Shown here piece by piece: positions 16,234 to 23,469 of a stretch of 49,871 nt of DNA. The stretch is from contig JAABSH010000027.1 in NCBI GenBank assembly GCA_011390465.1, forward strand, positions 1-49,871. The letters run 5' to 3'. The position numbers were made by a program, and so were the translations under genes. Numbering within the stretch: the stretch's first letter is position 1; the number at the start of each line of letters is the position of its first letter. Source of the DNA: Desulfobacteraceae bacterium (GTDB taxonomy: Bacteria > Desulfobacterota > Desulfobacteria > Desulfobacterales > Desulfosalsimonadaceae). Under the pieces are notes generated by a model. The model was given only the letters and a program-made list of their open reading frames with translations. It was not told the DNA's origin and ran no database searches.

Positions 16234-17850
16234 TTACCCGACCTTGCGCTCACGGCCGTGCCATTCTTTTTCCCGGAGCTTGAATTTTTGAATTTTGCCG
16301 GTGGCGGTTTTGGGCAGCTCACCGAATTCCACCATTTTCGGCGCCTTGAACCGGGCCATATGTTCTTTGCAGAAAGCGATAATATCTTCTTCCGTCGGAC
16401 TTGTCCCGGGCCTGGGCGTGACAAACGCCTTGGCCACCTCTCCCCATTTGGGATGCGGAGTGGAAACCACGGCCACTTCGAGCACATCCGGATGTTTATA
16501 AATGGTGTTTTCAACCTCCACAGTGGAAATATTTTCACCGCCGCTGATAATAATGTCTTTTTGCCGGTCCATAATCTGGATATATCCATCCGGATGCATT
16601 ACGGCAAGGTCTCCGCTGTGAAACCAGCCGCCGCTGAAAGCCTGCTCCGTGGCTTTGGGATCCTTGTAATATCCCAGCATGACATTGTTGCCGCGCATGA
16701 CAATCTCTCCAATGGTCTGACCGTCTCTGGGCACCGGCGTCATCTTTTCCGATAACGGATCCACCACATCCAGATACATGGCATTGACATAGGGAACCCC
16801 CTGGCGGGCCTTGATCATCGCCCGCTCCCCGGCGGACAGATCGTTCCATTTTTCCTGCCACCGGCAAATACTGTGGGGCCCGTAAACCTCTGTCAGGCCG
16901 TAGGTCTGGGTGATATTGGCACCCACGGCCTCCATATTTTCAATCACCTGGGGCGCGGGCGGCGCGCCTGCGGTCATGATCTCCAGATGCCGGCCCAGTT
17001 TGAAATCATGCTCCGCTGCATAGGTGGACAATCCGATGAGCACCGTGGGGGCGGCGCACAAATGGGTGATATTTTCCTGATTCACCAGCCGGTAAATGGT
17101 CTCCGGCTCTACTTTGCGAAGACATACATGGGTGCCGCCCACGGCGGTGACGGCCCACGGAAAGCACCATCCATTACAATGGAACATGGGAAGGGTCCAC
17201 AAATAAACAGAATGGTCGTTCAGGCCGAATTCAATGACTTCTCCCAGGGCGTTCAGATACGCGCCCCGGTGATGATACATCACGCCTTTGGGCCAGCCGG
17301 TGGTGCCGCTGGTATAGTTGATGGTGGCCACATCATACTCATCATCCACCATGCATGGCACCGGGTCCGCGGCGGCCGCCGCCAGAAACGATTCATAGTC
17401 TGTACCCGCAAGGGGTTTTTCATCGCTGATGTCGCAGATATTGACAACGGTTTTGATCTGGGGCAGATCGTCTATGGTATCGGTTACCAGGTTGGCAAAT
17501 TCATTATCCACGGCCAGCACCTTGGCATCGGAATGGTTGAGAATATATTTTATTTCGCCGGATGACAACCGGATGTTAACGCTGACCAGGGCCGCGCCGA
17601 TCATGGGAACCGCAAAATGCGCTTCTATCATGGGCGCCGTGTTCGGGCAGATAAATGCCACCTTGTCCCCTTTTTCCACGCCGCTGTCTTTAAGCGCGCT
17701 GGCCAGCCGGTACACCCGGTTCAAAAACTGGTCATAACTGTAGCGTTTGTCTCCGTGAACAATGGCGGTCTTGTCCGGAAAAATCGCGGCGGTCCGGGTC
17801 AAAAATTTCACCGGCGTTAAAATGTCATAAAAAACAGCGTCCTTTTTCAT
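16234..17850 (-). CDS. Acyl-CoA synthetase (AMP-forming)
   Basis: A 538-residue ANL-superfamily adenylating enzyme that activates a carboxylic acid as acyl-AMP and then acyl-CoA. Motifs: phosphate loop YTSGTTGWPKG, TQTYGLTE, the HSGDLAVMHPDGYIQIMDR block, RQKDIIISGGENIS, and the C-terminal catalytic lysine in PKTATGKIQKF. The sequence style (PMFHCNGWCFPW) is that of medium/short-chain or aryl acid ligases of the DmdB/plant AAE group; the substrate cannot be fixed. AAGGAGGTAGCAGGTA upstream of ATG 17850 is a strong ribosome site. Thirty bases separate it from the degenerate receiver gene upstream, and an enoyl-CoA hydratase lies nearby, so a fatty or aromatic acid oxidation role is plausible. 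Confidence 0.9.
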   Translation of the reverse strand: MKKDAVFYDILTPVKFLTRTAAIFPDKTAIVHGDKRYSYDQFLNRVYRLASALKDSGVEKGDKVAFICPNTAPMIEAHFAVPMIGAALVSVNIRLSSGEIKYILNHSDAKVLAVDNEFANLVTDTIDDLPQIKTVVNICDISDEKPLAGTDYESFLAAAAADPVPCMVDDEYDVATINYTSGTTGWPKGVMYHHRGAYLNALGEVIEFGLNDHSVYLWTLPMFHCNGWCFPWAVTAVGGTHVCLRKVEPETIYRLVNQENITHLCAAPTVLIGLSTYAAEHDFKLGRHLEIMTAGAPPAPQVIENMEAVGANITQTYGLTEVYGPHSICRWQEKWNDLSAGERAMIKARQGVPYVNAMYLDVVDPLSEKMTPVPRDGQTIGEIVMRGNNVMLGYYKDPKATEQAFSGGWFHSGDLAVMHPDGYIQIMDRQKDIIISGGENISTVEVENTIYKHPDVLEVAVVSTPHPKWGEVAKAFVTPRPGTSPTEEDIIAFCKEHMARFKAPKMVEFGELPKTATGKIQKFKLREKEWHGRERKVG

Positions 17851-17880
17851 TACCTGCTACCTCCTTATTGGATTTCTGCT

Positions 17881-18249
17881 TTAATCGTTACATGCTTTTT
17901 TTGATAAATGATCCACTATCACGTCAATTTCCGGCGGAGCAAACGGCTCCACCATGTAATAAATAATCCCCAGCTTCCGGGCGGAAAGTTCCAGAAGCCG
18001 GGAGTTGGAATCCGTAACCGCCACGATGTGCATTTCCGGGAAACGGGCTTTAATGTGCACGATCAGGTCCCTCCCGTCCCCGTCCGGCAGGCACAGATGA
18101 ATAAAGCTCAATTGAAACTGCTGACGGGATACCAGATCCACGGCATCCTTGATGGTGCCTGCCAGCATGGCATGATGACCGCAGTCGCATATGCGCCGGC
18201 GGATCATTGCCGCTGTCTTATGATCTGAAATAACAACGAGGATTTCCAT
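17881..18249 (-). CDS. Degenerate receiver-domain protein (pseudo-receiver)
   Basis: A 122-residue stand-alone CheY-like fold. The beta1 acidic position is reduced to one aspartate (VVISDHK), the phosphoacceptor site reads FIHLCLPDGDG so the expected Asp is His, and the conserved switch lysine of KPF is Glu (YYMVEPFAPPE). Thr and the DGDG turn remain. It therefore probably cannot be phosphorylated in the usual way and may act as a binding module. It is directly upstream of, and likely co-transcribed with, the acyl-CoA synthetase. A 23-bp palindrome lies 111 bp upstream of its start. Specific function unknown. Confidence 0.8.
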   Translation of the reverse strand: MEILVVISDHKTAAMIRRRICDCGHHAMLAGTIKDAVDLVSRQQFQLSFIHLCLPDGDGRDLIVHIKARFPEMHIVAVTDSNSRLLELSARKLGIIYYMVEPFAPPEIDVIVDHLSKKACND

Positions 18250-18568
18250 CTTCTTTTCCCTGATTCCACAGGGGCCGGCACTGGCCGAAAATGTCCGGGC
18301 ACAGGCCGGAACCTGGATTTTAAAACACGTTCATACTGCCCATGGCAAACATGGTAAAAAATCATAAACAACGTTTATGATTATATCCACTATCCATGCC
18401 AACTTTATATATAATTATAACATATTGGATTTATTTAAAATTAGAAAAATTCAGAGGAATTGGGAAAAAACAAAGATGGGTCAAATATGCCCCAGCAAAA
18501 TTTAATTATGAAATCTAAAAGACTGAAATAACGAGGAAAAAATAAAAATGGGAACAAATGTTCTTGTT
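18250..18568. other. AT-rich regulatory intergenic region
   Basis: About 319 bp between the end of the sigma-54 activator gene and the start of the pseudo-receiver gene, both on the minus strand. The middle is strongly AT-rich (18400-18460) and contains the palindrome at 18360-18382; it likely holds the promoter for the receiver/acyl-CoA synthetase pair. I could not find a convincing -24/-12 (GG-N10-GC) sigma-54 element by eye. Confidence 0.6.
18360..18382. promoter_or_regulatory. 10-bp-arm perfect palindrome, candidate operator
   Basis: AATCATAAAC (18360-18369), spacer AAC, GTTTATGATT (18373-18382): perfect 10-bp arms. It stands about 111 bp upstream of the pseudo-receiver gene in an AT-rich promoter-like stretch. 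The symmetry suits a dimeric regulator; which one is unknown. Confidence 0.6.
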
Positions 18569-20800
18569 TTAGGAACATTCAAGCTTATATTTTTTAATTT
18601 TTTTAAACAAGGTCCGGCGATGAATGCCCAGGGCCTGGGCGGCCCGGCCCCGGTGCCACTGGTTATCCGTCAGTGCCCTGGATATCATCTTTTTTTCAAT
18701 TGTTTCCAATGCTTCCGGCAAGTTTTCGCCGGATAAAATGCGATGATCCGGTTCCGTTTTATTGAATTCTTTTGCCGGCCGCCCAAGGGAAGGTGCAGCA
18801 GGTTTCTTTTTCAACGTCGCGCCGGTCAAATCAAACTGCTTCAGGGTGATATACCGGTAAAGCACATTTTGAAGCTCCCGCACATTGCCCGGCCAGTCAT
18901 AGGCCATGGCCGCATCCAGAATTTTTCCGGTCACCGGCGGCAGTCCGGTCGAATCATTGGCCGAATCACCGGTCGAACCACTGGTCGAATCACCGTGCTG
19001 GCGCAGAAAATAATCCATCAAAAGGGGAATGTCTTCTTTGCGATCCCGCAAGGGCGGCAGATGGATGGGGATTACATGAATGCGGTAAAAAAAATCCTCG
19101 CGCATTTTTCCCTGTCTCACCAAACGGGTCAGATCCTGGTTGGTGGCGGCAATAATGCGGACATCCGGATGATGCATCCGGTCGCTGCCCACGGGCCGGT
19201 AGCCCATGCCTTCGATCACCCGCAGCAGCTTCACCTGGAGGGTAAGCCCGATTTCGCCAAGTTCATCCAGAAACAGGGTGCCGCCGTCCGAGAGATCCAG
19301 ATACCCGTGTTTGTTATGTTCCGCCCCGGTAAACGCGCCTTTTTTGTATCCGAAAAATTCACTTTCCAAGAGATTTTCCGGCACTGCGCCGCAGTTCACC
19401 GCCACAAATGCCCCTTTCCGGCGTTCACTCATATCATGGACCGCCCGGGCCACCAGTTCCTTGCCGGTGCCGGATTCGCCATACACAATCACATTGGCAT
19501 CCGTTGCCGCGGCATTCAATATCCGTTCGTAGACCTGCTGCATCACCGGACTTTTGCCGATAATATCCCCAAACCGAAACCGGTCTTTGATGCTGGATTT
19601 CAGGCGGATATTTTCCCGTCGCAGGTAAATTTCCTGCTCTTTGAGCATTTTTTCCGCGTTTTTACGTTCCGTGATATCAATGACAAAGACTTCAAGCCGG
19701 CTCACGTTGCCTGCCGCGTCAAAGATGGGCGCCATCATGGCATCATACCACCGGTGGTCCCGCGGGTTCTCAAATTCCCGGCGGCTGGTCTGACCGCTGA
19801 ATACCGCCTCCCATGAACACCAGGGGCACCGGCTGTCCCGCTGGTAAATGGCCTGATAACAACGCCGGCCGACGGCATCTTTGCCGATCCTGTCGGCCAG
19901 GGCCCGGTTGACAAATTCCAGGATAAAATCACTGCCGCAGGTATAAATCCACCCCTGGGTGGCCTCTATGATCGATAGAAGTCTGGATTCGCTGTTTCTC
20001 AGGGCCTGTTCGGTTTTTTTCAGGGACGTAATATCTATAAACGATGCAATGCTCTGGGATGCATCCGGCAGCATGCCCACCTTGATAAAAATATTCCGCA
20101 ATTCGCCGGAACGACGGACAAGCCGGCATTCATATTCATCCGGCGTTTCTTTTCCGGGCAGCCGCCGCAGCCGGTGATAACGGGTCATTTTCTCAAGATC
20201 CCCGGGGGCGATAAATGCAGGCCATTTCATGCGGTTTTCAATTTCCAGGCGGTGATAGCCGGTAAGTTTTTCAAACTCTTCATTGGCCATGAGAATGGTC
20301 ATGTCCCGGGCAATAATGATGGAGGCGGCCCCGGATTTGTCAAACACCCGCCGGTACTTTTCCCTGCCGGTTTTAATCGCTGCTTCCGCCTGTTTCTGCT
20401 GGCTGATATCAATGACCACGCCGATAATGGTTTCAAATCCGCCCGTGGGTTTTTGAATCACGGACAAGGACATATCCCCCCAGAAAATCGTGCCGTCCTT
20501 CCGGCGATAGCGAATCTGGCCCCGATGGGTATTTTTTTCTCCGGCGACCAGGTGCCCGAGCACCTGCCGCATGGCTTGGGCATCCGCTTTTTCGAGCAGA
20601 TCCAGAGCGCTTTTGGTTTCCAGATCCCCGGGGGCAAACAAGAGCCGCTGGCACATGGCCGCATTGGTATGCACAAACCGGCCCGTCTGATCCAGAAAAA
20701 AAATCCCGGCCCCGACATCATCCAGAATCCGGCTCAATCGGCGTTCCCTGCCAAGCCACGCATCTATCTCAGAGGGGATATGTGGGGGGTTTTCCGGCAT
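18569..20800 (-). CDS. Three-PAS sigma-54-dependent transcriptional activator
   Basis: A roughly 743-residue NtrC-family activator without a receiver domain. N-terminal half: three PAS domains (about 25-140, 150-265, 280-390). The third carries a Cys cluster, RRCYQAIYQRDSRCPWC, often seen in deltaproteobacterial PAS domains. Then AAA+ with Walker A GESGTGKE, an intact GAFTGA loop (KKGAFTGAEHN), LFLDELGEIG, and a Fis-type helix-turn-helix (RAAQALGIHRRTLFKKIKKY). Between AAA+ subdomains is a Gly-Asp-Ser-Thr repeat encoded by a 12-bp DNA repeat. ATG 20800 is used; a TTG five codons upstream is possible. It follows the enoyl-CoA hydratase on the same strand and faces the acyl-CoA synthetase operon, which may be its target. 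Confidence 0.9.
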   Translation of the reverse strand: MPENPPHIPSEIDAWLGRERRLSRILDDVGAGIFFLDQTGRFVHTNAAMCQRLLFAPGDLETKSALDLLEKADAQAMRQVLGHLVAGEKNTHRGQIRYRRKDGTIFWGDMSLSVIQKPTGGFETIIGVVIDISQQKQAEAAIKTGREKYRRVFDKSGAASIIIARDMTILMANEEFEKLTGYHRLEIENRMKWPAFIAPGDLEKMTRYHRLRRLPGKETPDEYECRLVRRSGELRNIFIKVGMLPDASQSIASFIDITSLKKTEQALRNSESRLLSIIEATQGWIYTCGSDFILEFVNRALADRIGKDAVGRRCYQAIYQRDSRCPWCSWEAVFSGQTSRREFENPRDHRWYDAMMAPIFDAAGNVSRLEVFVIDITERKNAEKMLKEQEIYLRRENIRLKSSIKDRFRFGDIIGKSPVMQQVYERILNAAATDANVIVYGESGTGKELVARAVHDMSERRKGAFVAVNCGAVPENLLESEFFGYKKGAFTGAEHNKHGYLDLSDGGTLFLDELGEIGLTLQVKLLRVIEGMGYRPVGSDRMHHPDVRIIAATNQDLTRLVRQGKMREDFFYRIHVIPIHLPPLRDRKEDIPLLMDYFLRQHGDSTSGSTGDSANDSTGLPPVTGKILDAAMAYDWPGNVRELQNVLYRYITLKQFDLTGATLKKKPAAPSLGRPAKEFNKTEPDHRILSGENLPEALETIEKKMISRALTDNQWHRGRAAQALGIHRRTLFKKIKKYKLECS
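18952..18999. repeat. In-frame 12-bp coding repeat, four copies
   Basis: Within the sigma-54 activator, four imperfect 12-bp units (on the coding strand GGTGATTCGACC, AGTGGTTCGACC, GGTGATTCGGCC, AATGATTCGACC) encode GDST-SGST-GDSA-NDST. The unit length keeps the frame, so copy number could vary without inactivating the gene. Confidence 0.8.
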
Positions 20801-20824
20801 GGCGATACTTTTCAACCAGGTGGT

Positions 20825-21655
20825 TTAATTTTTCATCTCTTGATAACTCACATCCGGAAATTCCGGCTCCCGTTTTTCCAGAAACGCGGACACACCGTGA
20901 AAACATTCCCCTGAAGCAATCAGAGAAATTGCCCGGTCCATTTCCAGATCCAGGCTCTGGTTCAGGGACTGATTCCGGCTCTCCCGGATCAATTGCAGGG
21001 CATGCATGATTGCCCGGGGACCGTTTCCGGCAATCCTTTTTCCGATGGCAACGGCGTCTTCCCGGCTTTCTCCGGGCCGGCAAATCCGGTTCACCATGCC
21101 GGTATTAATGGCTTCCCCGGCCGCCACCATCCGGGCGGTCAACATCACATCCGCGGCCCGGGACGCACCGATAAGATGGGCCAGGGCCGCGCCCCCGCCC
21201 CAGTCCGGCATCAGTCCCAGCCGGGCTTCTGAAAAACAGATTTCCGCGCCCGGATCCATCACCCGCAGATCACACCGCATGGCCAGCTCCGCACCGCCGC
21301 CATAGGCCGGGCCGTTGATGGCGGCGATAACCGGCACCGGCAGCGCGGCAAACCGGTCCACGATTTTCCGGACCCGGCAGATCAATTGTTCCGCGGCGGA
21401 CCGGTTTTCTTTTTCCACGGCATCAATCAGCTGCGCCACCCACGGATTGTCCGGATTGACATCAAAACCGGCGCAGAAAACACCTTCACACCCGGTGATC
21501 ACCACCGCCCGGGGCTGAATTTTTTCCAGCTCACCGGTCACCCGTTCCAGCTCCATAAACATATGTCTGTCAAAGGCATTTTTCCGCCGGGGCCGATGCA
21601 GGGTCAAAATTGCCACCTGGTCGTCTGTTTCCAAAAGAATGCCGTTTTCCGCCAT
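20825..21655 (-). CDS. Enoyl-CoA hydratase/isomerase family protein
   Basis: A 276-residue crotonase-fold enzyme that hydrates or isomerises acyl-CoA thioesters. The oxyanion-hole segments FCAGFDV and NGPAYGGGAELAMRCDLRV are present, and both catalytic glutamates of hydratases seem retained (Glu in GAELAM and in FSEARLGLMPDWGG). AGGAGG stands 7 bases before ATG 21655. It lies upstream of the PAS activator on the same strand and 3 kb from an acyl-CoA synthetase, consistent with acid degradation, but crotonases are diverse and the substrate is not determined. Confidence 0.88.
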   Translation of the reverse strand: MAENGILLETDDQVAILTLHRPRRKNAFDRHMFMELERVTGELEKIQPRAVVITGCEGVFCAGFDVNPDNPWVAQLIDAVEKENRSAAEQLICRVRKIVDRFAALPVPVIAAINGPAYGGGAELAMRCDLRVMDPGAEICFSEARLGLMPDWGGGAALAHLIGASRAADVMLTARMVAAGEAINTGMVNRICRPGESREDAVAIGKRIAGNGPRAIMHALQLIRESRNQSLNQSLDLEMDRAISLIASGECFHGVSAFLEKREPEFPDVSYQEMKN

Positions 21656-21911
21656 TTCAATACCTCCTGATTCTGCGATTTTCGTGTGTCTGCTGTATTG
21701 CCCGTTATTGCAAAATAATAACCTAACAGCTATGGGTTAAGACTGCAATTGCTATTTAAGACAAGCAAATACAGCGTTCGCTCATTGTATCGTCTGTTAA
21801 AATTACTTGTAAGTCCCCAAGAACCGGATTAAACTGCATCCCATAATTTTGAAAACCGGCATATGCCTGTTTTTGAACCTGACACCTCCCAACCCCACCA
21901 GAGGCCTGGCA

Positions 21912-23324
21912 ATGAAAAAAACAAAAATTATTGCAACCATATCCAATCACATGTGTGACATTCCCCTGCTCGAGCAGATGTTTGCCGCCGGCATGAATGT
22001 AGTCCGGCTGAACACGGCTCACCAAACCCCGGAAGAAGCCCTTGCCGTGATCAAAAATGTCCGGGCCGTATCCGACCGGATCGCCGTGATGATCGATACC
22101 AAAGGTCCGGAAATCCGGATCACCCATGTGGACGGGGAAATGAGTGTAAAATCCGGGGACCGGCTCTGCGTAAAAGGCGACAAAATGGGACTTTCTTCCC
22201 CGGAATGCCTGTATGTCACCTACAACGGTCTGGCAGATGATGTATTGCCCGGGGACCGGCTTCTGATTGACGACGGGGCCATTGAAATGTTCGTACTGGA
22301 AAACAAAAACGGCACCCTCTCCTGTGAAGTCAAAAACGACGGGATCATCAAAAGCCGGAAAGGGGTCAATCTGCCGGCGGTTAAAATCAAAAATCTGCCG
22401 TCTTTGAGCGAAAAAGACAAAACATTTATTGATTTTGCCATTGAACAGGACATTGATTTCATCGCCCATTCTTTTGTCCGGCGCAAAGAGGACCTCATGG
22501 CCATTCAGCAGCTTCTGGATGCAAAAAAAAGCCAGATCAAGCTCATTGCCAAAATTGAAAACCAGGAAGGGGTGGACAATATTGATGATATTCTGGATCA
22601 TTGTTTCGGTGTCATGGTGGCCCGGGGGGATCTGGCCATTGAAATCCCGGCGGAGCGCATTCCCATTATCCAGAAAAATCTCGTCCTGAAATGCATTGAC
22701 CGCCGGAAACCGGTGATCATCGCCACCCAGATGCTGCAGTCCATGATCCATTCCCCCCGGCCCACCCGGGCCGAGGTATCGGACGTGGCCAATGCGTGCC
22801 TGGACCACACGGACGCCATTATGCTGTCCGGAGAAACCGCCTATGGAAAGTATCCCCTTGACTCCGTAAAAATGATGACCAAAATCGCCATTGAAGTGGA
22901 GTCCAGCCTTACCACGTTTCTGGACACTTCCTATGAAAATGAAAACGATGTCACGGGGTATCTGTCCAAAGCCGCGGTCAAATCCGCCCTGCGCCTGAAC
23001 ACCAAGGCCCTGATCGCGGACAGCATCAGCGGAAAAACCATTCTCAGCCTGGCCGCTTACCGGGGCAAAAACCGGATTTTCGCCTTCTGCTACAGCGAAC
23101 GGGTGATGCGTGAGCTGGCCCTGTCTTTCGGGGTTCGCGCGTATTTTATGAAACGGGATCTGAGCTCCCATGAATTTCTTGACGACGCCCTCACCCGCCT
23201 GCTTTCAGAAAAACGATTTCAGCAGGATGACCTGATTACGGTGCTGGCGGGAAATTTCGGATCAGACAACGGGGCCTCTTATGTGGAAATCAGCACGGCC
23301 AAAAACCTGCTGCAACGGAAATAA
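21912..23324 (+). CDS. pyk: Pyruvate kinase
   Basis: A 470-residue pyruvate kinase (phosphoenolpyruvate + ADP to pyruvate + ATP). Motifs: DTKGPEIRI, the B domain, IAKIENQEGVDNIDDI with the catalytic lysine, VMVARGDLAIEIP, and ATQMLQSMIHSPRPTRAEVSDVANA... through MLSGETAYGKYP; the C-terminal domain is complete. The usual RLNFSHG loop reads RLNTAHQ, so the potassium-ligand serine is Ala, making this a divergent member. ATG 21912 follows AGAGG by a normal spacing; an upstream ATG at 21849 would add 21 residues not found in the family. A weak inverted repeat with T-rich loop (about 23323-23369) follows. Confidence 0.93.
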   Translation: MKKTKIIATISNHMCDIPLLEQMFAAGMNVVRLNTAHQTPEEALAVIKNVRAVSDRIAVMIDTKGPEIRITHVDGEMSVKSGDRLCVKGDKMGLSSPECLYVTYNGLADDVLPGDRLLIDDGAIEMFVLENKNGTLSCEVKNDGIIKSRKGVNLPAVKIKNLPSLSEKDKTFIDFAIEQDIDFIAHSFVRRKEDLMAIQQLLDAKKSQIKLIAKIENQEGVDNIDDILDHCFGVMVARGDLAIEIPAERIPIIQKNLVLKCIDRRKPVIIATQMLQSMIHSPRPTRAEVSDVANACLDHTDAIMLSGETAYGKYPLDSVKMMTKIAIEVESSLTTFLDTSYENENDVTGYLSKAAVKSALRLNTKALIADSISGKTILSLAAYRGKNRIFAFCYSERVMRELALSFGVRAYFMKRDLSSHEFLDDALTRLLSEKRFQQDDLITVLAGNFGSDNGASYVEISTAKNLLQRK

Positions 23325-23469
23325 ACCGGGACCGGCCGCCGCATTTTTTTCCCGGTTTCATCACGCAGCCGGCAAGCCCTTATCACGATAAAATTATGAC
23401 GGTAACATTACCACGCTCAGATCGTCACGGCCGCAATCGCCGGCACCCCTTTTCCAGGAGCCCTGAACC

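Noticed and set aside
18250-18568. Sigma-54 promoter for the pseudo-receiver/acyl-CoA synthetase operon
   Set aside because: Looked for because a sigma-54 activator lies beside it, but no good GG-N10-GC element was found by eye.
21756-23171. 471-codon minus-strand frame opposite pyruvate kinase
   Set aside because: Same shadow effect; composition unlike a protein and fully overlaps an unmistakable enzyme gene.
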